Shown here in pieces: positions 56,401 through 63,104 of a stretch of 64,000 nt of DNA. A model generated the notes under the pieces. It made no database searches. It was not told where the DNA came from and worked only from the letters and a program-made list of their open reading frames with translations. The stretch is from assembly GCA_013112725.1 (NCBI GenBank), contig JABFFZ010000001.1, positions 124,001 to 188,000 of the forward strand, read 5' to 3'. The translations under genes were made by a program, and so were the position numbers. This DNA is from Chloroflexota bacterium. GTDB lineage: Bacteria; Chloroflexota; Anaerolineae; Promineifilales; Promineifilaceae. Numbering within the stretch: the stretch's first letter is position 1; the number at the start of each line of letters is the position of its first letter.

Positions 56401-58587
56401 ATTTTTATCCGCCTGGGCAACCCTGACCTGTGGGACGTGATTTGGGGCGGCGAAAAACCGATGGATCTGACGTATTTCACGGCCGTGCTCAAATCCACCA
56501 CCTTCCCGCCCTATGACCCCTGGTTTTCCGGGGGCTACCTCAATTACTACTACTACGGCTTTGTGTTTGTCGGTGTGCTGCCCAAACTGCTGGGCATCAT
56601 GCCCACCCTCGCCTACAACCTGATACTGCCCATGCTTTTCAGCTTCACCGGCATGGGCGCATTTGCCATTGCGTATGACCTGGTGGAATTTCAACGCAAA
56701 GGTGCAAAGGAGCAAAGTGGGCAAAGAAGAGAAGAAGCAGAGAATTCCCTCACCCCGGCGTCTTCGCCGCTCTCACCTGCTCACTCCGGCGTCTTCGCCG
56801 CCGTCACCCCCTCCCTGGCCGCCGGTCTCATCGCTGCTGCCCTGGCCGTGCTGCTGGGCAACCTGGCGCAGGTAGGGGTGATTACCAATGCCTGGTACCG
56901 GGCGGGCAACCCGGCGTTGGAGGAGATTGTGCCGGTGGTGGGCACGGCCGTGCGCACCATCGAAGGTGGCGTCAGTCTCATCGGCGAAAAGACGGCGCCC
57001 ATTTACCCGGGCGACTGGTTCTGGACCGCCTCCCGCGCCATCAACGCCGACCCCGGTGAGGCGGGGCCAATTACCGAGTTTCCCTTTTTCACCTTCCTCT
57101 ATGGCGACTTACACGCCCACATGATCAGCCTGCCGCTGATGCTGTTGGCGCTGGCCTGGGCGGCGGGATTGGCCTTGCAGCTGTCCAAAACAAGAGTTGA
57201 CAAATCTGGGAGATTTGTCAACTCTGACTGGTGGGAAACGGCCGTGCAGTGGCTCATCGGTGGCATCATCTTTGGCGTGTTTCAGGCGGTCAACAGTTGG
57301 GACTTCCCCACGTTCCTGGTGATCGGCGCGTTGGCCGTCTTTTTCTATGGCTACCAGATGCACGGGCAAAAATTCAGCCTGCCGATGTTGGGCACGGCCG
57401 TGATGCAAATTTTCCTGCTCTGGGCGCTGGCTTTCCTCTTGTACCTCCCCTTTAGCAATCATTTTGCCGCCGGCTTCAATTCGGTGGCCTTGTGGGATGG
57501 TTCCCAGACCTACCTCAGCCGCTACCTGATCATGTGGGGGCTGTTCCTCTTTTTTATCGTCGGCTACCTGTTCATTGAGTTCCGCGATTGGGCCAAAAGC
57601 TGGACGTATGAGGGGATGCGGGCGATGGAGATGGCGGCGATCCCGTTGTTGGTCATGGCCGTGTTCTACGTCCTGCTGCTGTTGATTTTGTGGCGGATGC
57701 AATACTGGGTGGCCCCGGTGGTGCTGACGCTGACGCTGGCGGCCGGCCTGCTGGGCCTGCGCCATCAACTGCCGCCCGCCCGGCGCATCGTGCTCATCCT
57801 GATCGCCTCGGCGCTAGGACTGACGCTGTTCGTCGAATTTTTTGTAGTAGAAGGTACCATTGGCCGCATGAACACGGTGTTTAAGGTGTATATGCAGGTG
57901 TGGTTGATGATGAGCGTGGTGGGGGGCGTCACGGCCGTGTGGGGCTGGCAGCGTATCAAAAAGGCCCCCACCGGCAAAATCGTCTGGGCCTCGGCGCTGG
58001 CCGTGCTGGTCATGGCTGCCGCCCTGTACCCCATCCTGGCGACCCGCGCCAAATGGGACATCCGCATGAGCAAAGACGCGCCCCACACCCTGAACGGTAT
58101 GGACTTCATGCCCTATGTCACCTACCAGGAAAACGGCCAGACTGTGCCCCTGGGGTATGACCACGACGCCATCCTGTGGATTCAGCGCCACCTGCCCGGC
58201 TCCCCCCTCATCGCCGAAGGGTACAGCGACAACTACTACCGCTCCATCACCAACCGCGTGGCCATGTACACCGGCCTGCCCAACATCATCGGCTGGAGCG
58301 GCCACCAGCGGCAGCAGCGGGCCGCCTTGCCCGGCGGCATGATTGACATCCGTATCCAGGACGTCCACCGGCTCTACAACACCACCAGCATCGCCGAAGC
58401 CCTGAGCATCATCCAGAAATACGGCGTGGAATATATTTATGTGGGGCAGTTGGAATGGGTCTTGTATGACCCGCAGGGTTTGCTGAAATTTGACCAGATG
58501 GCCGACGCCGGTCTGCTGGAAGAAGTTTACCGCAATGACGGCACCAGCATTTATCGCGTCATGGACGCCTCGGTGAATACACAATAA
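53449..58587 (+). CDS. fused glycosyltransferase and DUF2298 (YYY) membrane protein
   Basis: About 1,712 residues, two membrane modules. Residues 40-540: a PMT/ArnT-like glycosyltransferase with the acidic loop [18 protein letters not shown], and helices such as [16 protein letters not shown] and [16 protein letters not shown]. Residues about 540-740: an extracytoplasmic beta-rich part. The second half is a DUF2298 module (named for clustered tyrosines): [29 protein letters not shown], then [20 protein letters not shown], and [15 protein letters not shown] to the end. The DUF2298 family is shared by Chloroflexi and Archaea and is thought to act on lipid-linked sugars. Two repeat inserts lie in frame at 56695-56790 and 57193-57225. 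ATG 53449 follows the spacer repeats. Fusion of the two modules is unusual. Confidence 0.85.
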   Translation: MTTDAERMTEEQEAGEDTAVAPPPPPPENNIPAAEPAPRSFSWESVAILLALVVLLMGAYFRFTGLNWDGSYHLHPDERFLTIVATQLQPVSSLTSYLRTSESALNPYNQGQGFYVYGNFPMTVTRYVAELITRACTTLAQNNPAEPPPCPYVFTAYDGVHLLGRFLSGLVDLISIFFTFLMGRRLYGWKAGVLAALLLALAVMPIQQSHFFTMDNWAAALTTVTLYTAVRAASLGDKAATPRLHWYALFGLFFGLAAASRINIAPLALMVNVAAVIWLVQRGHGWDSLLKTERGHADIQRVILGVLLAAVLSIVTFRLAMPYAFADATIIREQMLAETGLEPGALRTTLGSVFGFNPQWRNNMAEIQRLQEPDASFPPALQWTNRAPILFPLTNMVLYGMGLTAAIASWVGFFWALWRILRGRPDWVVHAIPVVWTGLYFLFMGTRWVKSIRYFLPIYPTLFLLGAWALWMVWQMAAQRDHDRGQFFRRALAAGLILLTVLPSFLWANAFLQIYRQPVTRVAASPWMFDNIPTGATLLYETAEGPQELHLPLKWFEFVPGGPTLLLGFTLPEDGTVTAVRFNYLQLPDGAPPQTHTFAANLPSVGGDTVTTDVSISGERAPALVDLPDMPIAGQTAQQLQVQLLSNGPVLADTSRFLTEHWDDLLPVPVDGRYPFGSYYTEVQNSQRPVTNPDSEIKREEVVAWLDEADYVVLSSQRAVWHLPRLPLTYPLMIRYYEALFNGELGFELAHQEHANLHIGPLYISDTAGKIGWGAPPNVGWPPPGDLAAEEAFSVYDHPPVWIFKKTADYDRDNVVRLLGAVDLTQQLFQTPGQATRTPNALLLSPVVLAVQRTNGTFSEIFNLDGVLNQNSTLAMMVWWLAVLLLGWLAFPVTAVVLRGLPSKGYLFARVLGMLLVSYFGWLLASFDILPNTAGTLWLGVLLLGIANLLIFLRRRATITGWVRQNITYILTVEAIALALFLIAIFIRLGNPDLWDVIWGGEKPMDLTYFTAVLKSTTFPPYDPWFSGGYLNYYYYGFVFVGVLPKLLGIMPTLAYNLILPMLFSFTGMGAFAIAYDLVEFQRKGAKEQSGQRREEAENSLTPASSPLSPAHSGVFAAVTPSLAAGLIAAALAVLLGNLAQVGVITNAWYRAGNPALEEIVPVVGTAVRTIEGGVSLIGEKTAPIYPGDWFWTASRAINADPGEAGPITEFPFFTFLYGDLHAHMISLPLMLLALAWAAGLALQLSKTRVDKSGRFVNSDWWETAVQWLIGGIIFGVFQAVNSWDFPTFLVIGALAVFFYGYQMHGQKFSLPMLGTAVMQIFLLWALAFLLYLPFSNHFAAGFNSVALWDGSQTYLSRYLIMWGLFLFFIVGYLFIEFRDWAKSWTYEGMRAMEMAAIPLLVMAVFYVLLLLILWRMQYWVAPVVLTLTLAAGLLGLRHQLPPARRIVLILIASALGLTLFVEFFVVEGTIGRMNTVFKVYMQVWLMMSVVGGVTAVWGWQRIKKAPTGKIVWASALAVLVMAAALYPILATRAKWDIRMSKDAPHTLNGMDFMPYVTYQENGQTVPLGYDHDAILWIQRHLPGSPLIAEGYSDNYYRSITNRVAMYTGLPNIIGWSGHQRQQRAALPGGMIDIRIQDVHRLYNTTSIAEALSIIQKYGVEYIYVGQLEWVLYDPQGLLKFDQMADAGLLEEVYRNDGTSIYRVMDASVNTQ
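56695..56790 (+). repeat. low-complexity repeat text in frame inside the DUF2298 gene
   Basis: CGCAAAGGTGCAAAGGAGC, GGGCAAAGAAGAGAAGAAGC, then CACCCCGGCGTCTTCGCCGC and CTCACTCCGGCGTCTTCGCC. Translated as a charged, then Pro/Ser-rich, segment ([18 protein letters not shown]) in a loop between membrane helices. The related gene at 60.4 kb carries a similar insert at a similar site (61437-61510). Confidence 0.75.
57193..57225. repeat. nested palindromic inverted repeat inside coding sequence
   Basis: AGAGTTGACAAATCT, GGG, then an exact inverted copy. The 33 bp keep the reading frame and encode [11 protein letters not shown]. The same class of 15-bp arm is found in spacers. Confidence 0.85.
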
Positions 58588-58590
58588 TCC

Positions 58591-58645
58591 GTTTGTAGTA
58601 GGCGATTTATCGCCGTTAAAAGGCGATAAATCGCCTACTACAAAC
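58591..58645. repeat. 24-bp perfect hairpin, GTTTGTAGTAGGCGAT family, copy 2
   Basis: Arms at 58591-58614 and 58622-58645 are perfect inverted copies around a 7-base loop (GTTAAAA). The same hairpin with two changes is at 17695-17754. It follows the DUF2298 gene and may be its terminator; the methyltransferase starts 10 bp later. Confidence 0.9.
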
Positions 58646-58655
58646 AATTACACAT

Positions 58656-59654
58656 ATGAAAAATAATCCATTACCCCGGTTGGATCAAGACGAGGAATGG
58701 CGGCAGATATTACGGCCGTTTTGCCGTTTGCAGCCAGGGGAAGTATGGACTGACCCTATACGCGGCCACAAGGTGGGTTGCCTGGATTGTACCGACGCTG
58801 ACGCCATTGCTCATTTGATGGATGGGGCAAAAGCAAATCTGGCAGTGCATGACCCACCTTATAACCTCATCGCCTTCGACGAACGGGAACTGGCCGATTA
58901 CATATCCTGGTGCCGCCGATGGGTAGAATTGTCGTGGCAGGTGTTGGCAAAAGACAGCGCCTTTTACGTCTGGCTAGGCGCGGATCAGAACAACCAGTTT
59001 CAACCATTGCCCGATTTTATGCTGATGATGCGTGATTTTGCCTTTCAACCACGCAGTTTTATCATGATGCGTAATCAGCGGGGGTATGGTACACAAAAAA
59101 ATTGGATGGCAATACGACAGGAATTGCTTTACTACGTCAAGGGTGATCCCGTTTTTACCGTGCAATACACCGATATTCCCAAAATTCTGCGCGGTTATTA
59201 CAAAGAGGTGAATGGCGAAATTATCGAAAATCTGGAACGGAGTAAGTCGGAAAATATCCGTCCTGGCAACGTGTGGGTAGATGTGCAGCAAGTGTTTTAT
59301 CGGATGGAGGAAAATGTGTCGGGGTGTTATGCGCAAAAACCCCTAAAAGCGATTGACCGGATTATAAAAGTCAGTTCAGCAGCAGGCGACCTGGTGCTGG
59401 ACTTTTTCAGCCATTCCGGGACAACACTTTTGAGCAGCGAGATGCACGGCCGTCGCTGCTTTACCTCCGACATTGACCCCATCTACTGCGAAATCACTAT
59501 CCGGCGGCTGGAACGCTTCCGGCAGACGGGCAAAATCGGCTGGCAAAATGGACACCCATTTGAGGCGGATTTGCCTACAGTGCTTACTGAGATAGTTGAA
59601 CCACCTGTAAAGCAAAGGACAAAAAGTGAGCCGATGCAGGCAAGGCTTTTTTAA
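58656..59654 (+). CDS. DNA adenine methyltransferase of a type II restriction-modification pair
   Basis: A 332-residue methylase of the beta/permuted type: catalytic motif IV is AVHDPPYNLIAFDERE (DPPY, usually N6-adenine), early in the protein, and the AdoMet motif I is at the end (VLDFFSHSGTTLLSSEMHGR, then CFTSDIDPIYCEITIRRLER). It is followed 3 bp later by a nuclease gene, so the two form a module. The target sequence cannot be deduced. One ACGGCCGT lies in motif I. Confidence 0.88.
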   Translation: MKNNPLPRLDQDEEWRQILRPFCRLQPGEVWTDPIRGHKVGCLDCTDADAIAHLMDGAKANLAVHDPPYNLIAFDERELADYISWCRRWVELSWQVLAKDSAFYVWLGADQNNQFQPLPDFMLMMRDFAFQPRSFIMMRNQRGYGTQKNWMAIRQELLYYVKGDPVFTVQYTDIPKILRGYYKEVNGEIIENLERSKSENIRPGNVWVDVQQVFYRMEENVSGCYAQKPLKAIDRIIKVSSAAGDLVLDFFSHSGTTLLSSEMHGRRCFTSDIDPIYCEITIRRLERFRQTGKIGWQNGHPFEADLPTVLTEIVEPPVKQRTKSEPMQARLF

Positions 59655-59657
59655 GCA

Positions 59658-60422
59658 ATGGAACAACTCAAGGCAACGCTCAACCAGTTGATAGAACGAT
59701 TGAACGAACCGGAACTTTTCCGGGAACGGTTAGAAACGTTGATCTCTGTTTATCCCTTCAATGAGTACGAATTTATTATCTCCACGCTTTTAGGTGCGGA
59801 TATTTTGTCGCTAGACGAGTATTATGAATTGCGGGACGCCTATCTGGATCGCAACCTGTATCTTTATCTGTTCGAGATTAGCGCACCTCGTAACTTTGGC
59901 GAGCAGTGGGCGCAAGGGCATTTGAAAACATTGATACCGGATTTGCAACGGCCGACTAAAAAAGTTGATCTAGACTATTCCGGTCAATACGACTTCTGGT
60001 TGGAAACGGCCGTAGGCCCTATCCGCATTGAGGTCAAAGCCTCACGCGCCGTTGATTTTGACAGTGACGAGCCATTGTATGTCAAAGCTCTGTCTGTCAA
60101 TTCCAGCAAACGCTTCGACATGAATTTTCAACAGGTAAAACCACGCTATTGTGATGTTTTTATCTGGATTGGCGTCTGGCGTGACCCGATTCGCTATTGG
60201 GTTTTGAGTTCAGATGAAGTAGCAAACAAGCGCTACTACTCAGCGGGACAACATCGGGGAAATATAGGCGAAGGCCAATTACATCTGAAAGATGACAACA
60301 TCAGAGATTTTGAAAAGTACAAGATGACTGCGCGGGAATTGTTTGATGCTATCCTGGCTGCATTTAGACGCCAATTTCCATCTGGCAATCAAACTGGGGA
60401 GGCCGTTCATGACGCCGTTTGA
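59658..60422 (+). CDS. type II restriction endonuclease, PD-(D/E)xK type
   Basis: A 254-residue protein. The nuclease core is visible at VDLDYSGQYDFWLETAVG followed by PIRIEVKASRAVD: Asp, then Glu-x-Lys, with further support from YCDVFIWIGVWRD. The N-terminal 80 residues are helical (NQLIERLNEPELFRERLETL). Position after a DNA methylase and short length support a type II enzyme, though I recognise no named family. It overlaps the downstream DUF2298 gene by 14 nt, so the RM module has inserted tightly into the cluster. Confidence 0.75.
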   Translation: MEQLKATLNQLIERLNEPELFRERLETLISVYPFNEYEFIISTLLGADILSLDEYYELRDAYLDRNLYLYLFEISAPRNFGEQWAQGHLKTLIPDLQRPTKKVDLDYSGQYDFWLETAVGPIRIEVKASRAVDFDSDEPLYVKALSVNSSKRFDMNFQQVKPRYCDVFIWIGVWRDPIRYWVLSSDEVANKRYYSAGQHRGNIGEGQLHLKDDNIRDFEKYKMTARELFDAILAAFRRQFPSGNQTGEAVHDAV

Positions 60423-63063
60423 TGAAATCTGGATGGTCATTCGCTGGTGGTTGGCGCTGGTGGTGGTGGGCACGGCCGTGACCCCCCTCACCCTCCATCT
60501 GCTCCATCGCCTGCCCGACCGGGGCTACGCCTTCGCCAAGTTGTTGGGGTTGCTGCTCACCAGCTACCTTTTCTGGCTGTTGGGCAGCCTGGGCATTGTG
60601 GGCAACAACCTGGGTGGCATTCTGGTGGGGCTGGTGGCAGTGGTGGTGCTTTCCATTTGGGTCTGGCAGCAGGGGCGGGAAGAGATCGTGGGTTGGCTGC
60701 GGCCTAACTGGCGCTATGTGCTGCTGGTGGAACTGCTCTTCCTGGTTGTTTTCCTGCTGTGGGTCTGGGTGCGGGCGCAAAATCCGGCCATTGTGGCTAC
60801 CGAGAAGCCGATGGATTTTGCTTTTTTGAACGCTATCGGCCGCAGCCCCTCTTTCCCGCCGCTCGACCCCTGGCTTTCCGGCTATGCCATTAGCTACTAC
60901 TACTTTGGGTATCTGATGCAATCCGTGTTGGCGCGTCTGACGGCCGTGCCCGAACCCTACGCCTTCAATTTAGCCATTGCCTGGCTGGTAGCAGGTACGG
61001 CCGTCGGTGCGTTTGGCCTGGTTTACAATCTGGTAGCCGCTTATGGGCCACAGGCCAGACGAGCCGCCATGGCCCTGGGGCTGGTGGCGGCGGTGGCTAT
61101 TCCCATTGCCGGAAATCTGGAAATTGTGCTGGAAGCGGCGCATGGGCATGGCTACGGTTCACCGCAGTTTTGGATCTGGCTGGATGTGCGCGACCTGAGC
61201 ACAGCGCCCGACCCCACCACGCCGCCGCGTTATGAAAATGCCTTCTGGTGGTGGTGGCGCTCCTCCCGTCCCATCAACGAATATAGCCTGAGCGGGCAGC
61301 GGATTGATGGTCTGGAACCAATTGTGGAGTTCCCCGCCTTCAGTTTTGTCCTGGGTGACCTGCACCCGCATGTGATGGCGCTGCCGTTTGCCTTCTTGAG
61401 TTTGGGCGTGGCGCTGGCCTGGTTCCTGAAAGATTTTAGCGCAGAGACGCAAAGACGCAGAGAAGAAGAGCAAGATGCGGAAGCTGTGAAGTCCTTCGAC
61501 ACGCTCAGGACGGGGTCTGTGGATTCATTCTTAGCGCCGTTAACCGGATTGGTACAGGAGGTGGGGACGCCGTTGTGGCTGCTCACGGCCGTCATCCTCG
61601 GCGGCCTTTCGTTCCTGAATACCTGGGATGTGTTGATTCATCTGTTTGTGGTGTTGGGGGCGTTTACACTGGCGCAATGGCGTAGCTATGGTTGGTCGAA
61701 ACAGATTTTAACCAGGACATTGTTAATGGCGCTGCTACTGGTGATTCCGGCGGTGCTGCTCTATTTACCGTTCTACTTTGGCTTTCGTTCCCAGGCAGGC
61801 GCGCCCTTTTTGCTGCCCATGCTGAACCGCCCCACGCGGCTGGCGCAATTTCTGATCATTTTTGGCCTGCCATTGGGTACGATTACCATTTTGCTGTTGG
61901 TGTTCGCCATCAAACAGCGGTTCCGGCAGTGGAAAGTGGGGGTGATCACGGCCGTGACCCTCTTGCTGTCCCTCTTCCTGTTGGCGCTGCTCTTTAGCTG
62001 GATTGTGGCCGCCTCGTCGGAAGGGGCGGGCCGGGTGATCAACCTGGCGGCGGAATTGGGCATCCCCCTGGCGGTGCGGCCCGAAGGTTTAGCGCCAGGG
62101 TGGGCGGGCAAGGCCGTGTTGGCCATCCTGCCCACCTACCTGCAAGCCCGTCTGGCCTTGCCCGCCCTCACCCTGCTCCTGGCGGGTCTCATGGCTCTGG
62201 CGGTGATGGTTTTAGTTGAGCAGGTGAGCAGGTGGGAGGGTGAGCAGGTGATCGCCCACTCTCCCCCTCACCCCCTCACCCCTTCACCCCTCCCCTTCGC
62301 CCTGCTGCTCATCATCACCGGCATTTTGCTGACGTTGGGGCCGGAATTTTTGTATTTGCGGGACAATTTTGGGGTGCGGCTGAATACCATTTTTAAATTT
62401 TATTACCAGGCGTGGGCGTTGTTTGGCGTGGCCGCTATCTTTGGGCTGTATGCTCTGTGGCGGGCTACGGCCGGCGTGGCCCGGATTGTGCCCGCCTTGA
62501 CGGCCGCCGGGTATGGGCTGGCGCTGCTGCTGTCGCTGCTGTTTCCGTTTTACGCCATCCAATCCCGCGCGGTGGAATTTCGCGGGCGGGCGGATGCCGA
62601 ATTTCGCCAGCCGCCCACGCTAAACGGGCTGGCGGCGATGCAGAACTTTAACTTTGATGAATACGCCGCCATTCAATGGCTGCGCGAGAATGTAGACGGT
62701 GCGCCCGTTATTTTGGAGGCGGTAGGCGGGCAGTATTCGGAGTACGGCCGTGTCTCCGCCAGCACCGGCCTGCCCACGCTGCTCGGTTGGGCCGGGCACG
62801 AATACCAGTGGCGCGGCAGTTCCACAACCGAACCGGCCCTGCGTGACCCGGCCGTGCGTGACATCTACACCGCCGCCGCCTGGGAAAATAGCAACGCTGC
62901 CCAACTGCTCGACCGGTACGGCGTGGAACTGATCTACCTGGGTAATCTGGAGCGCAGCGCCTATGGCCTGCTTGGCCCCGCCCTGCAAAAGTTCAGCGAC
63001 CGGCTGGAAGTGGCGTACCAGAATAATTCCGTTACCATTTATCGTTGGCTGCCGGAAGAGTAA
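60409..63063 (+). CDS. DUF2298 (YYY) family membrane protein
   Basis: About 884 residues, similar to the second half of the fused protein upstream; both share VTPLTLHLLHRLPDRGYAFA-like starts, PWLSGYAISYYYFGYLMQSV (tyrosine cluster) and EFPAFSFVLGDLHPHVMALP. Membrane helices throughout; a soluble C-terminal part (YAAIQWLRENVDGAPVILEA, EYGRVSASTGLPTLLGWAGH, NNSVTIYRWLPEE). Probably a glycosyltransferase or lipid-linked sugar enzyme. I start at ATG 60409 (MTPFDEIWM), not the open frame at 60343. Repeat inserts occur at 61437-61510 and 62218-62290. Confidence 0.85.
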   Translation: MTPFDEIWMVIRWWLALVVVGTAVTPLTLHLLHRLPDRGYAFAKLLGLLLTSYLFWLLGSLGIVGNNLGGILVGLVAVVVLSIWVWQQGREEIVGWLRPNWRYVLLVELLFLVVFLLWVWVRAQNPAIVATEKPMDFAFLNAIGRSPSFPPLDPWLSGYAISYYYFGYLMQSVLARLTAVPEPYAFNLAIAWLVAGTAVGAFGLVYNLVAAYGPQARRAAMALGLVAAVAIPIAGNLEIVLEAAHGHGYGSPQFWIWLDVRDLSTAPDPTTPPRYENAFWWWWRSSRPINEYSLSGQRIDGLEPIVEFPAFSFVLGDLHPHVMALPFAFLSLGVALAWFLKDFSAETQRRREEEQDAEAVKSFDTLRTGSVDSFLAPLTGLVQEVGTPLWLLTAVILGGLSFLNTWDVLIHLFVVLGAFTLAQWRSYGWSKQILTRTLLMALLLVIPAVLLYLPFYFGFRSQAGAPFLLPMLNRPTRLAQFLIIFGLPLGTITILLLVFAIKQRFRQWKVGVITAVTLLLSLFLLALLFSWIVAASSEGAGRVINLAAELGIPLAVRPEGLAPGWAGKAVLAILPTYLQARLALPALTLLLAGLMALAVMVLVEQVSRWEGEQVIAHSPPHPLTPSPLPFALLLIITGILLTLGPEFLYLRDNFGVRLNTIFKFYYQAWALFGVAAIFGLYALWRATAGVARIVPALTAAGYGLALLLSLLFPFYAIQSRAVEFRGRADAEFRQPPTLNGLAAMQNFNFDEYAAIQWLRENVDGAPVILEAVGGQYSEYGRVSASTGLPTLLGWAGHEYQWRGSSTTEPALRDPAVRDIYTAAAWENSNAAQLLDRYGVELIYLGNLERSAYGLLGPALQKFSDRLEVAYQNNSVTIYRWLPEE
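61437..61530 (+). repeat. CGCAGAGACGCAAAGACG insert in frame
   Basis: GCGCAGAGACGCAAAGACGC, AGAGAAGAAGAGCAAGATGC, then GTCCTTCGACACGCTCAGGA. The last word resembles CCTTCGACAAGCTCAGGGC at 31.8 kb. Translated as SAETQRRREEEQDAEAVK and FDTLRTGS between two membrane segments. Confidence 0.75.
62218..62290 (+). repeat. GTGAGCAGGTG / CCCCTCACC insert in frame
   Basis: GAGCAGGTGAGCAGGTGGG, AGGGTGAGCAGGTGATCGCC, then CACTCTCCCCCTCACCCC, CTCACCCCTTCACCCC. Partly inverted words, translated as EQVSRWEGEQV and AHSPPHPLTPSPLP between helices. Confidence 0.7.
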
Positions 63064-63104
63064 GAGATTGGGAGATTGAGAGATTGGAGATTGGAGAGTA
63101 TTCA
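63064..63104. repeat. AGAGATTGGGAGATT spacer
   Basis: GAGATTGGGAGATTGAGAG, ATTGGAGATTGGAGAG: one orientation only, with no inverted partner. It may supply both a purine-rich ribosome-binding site and the TTG start of the following gene. Confidence 0.65.

Noticed and set aside
58656-60422. The restriction-modification pair recognising ACGGCCGT
   Set aside because: The methylase has DPPY (usually adenine-N6), while the octamer has only an outer A; the pair is also likely a recent local insertion. A genome with this many sites would need a long-standing protection system. No direct evidence.
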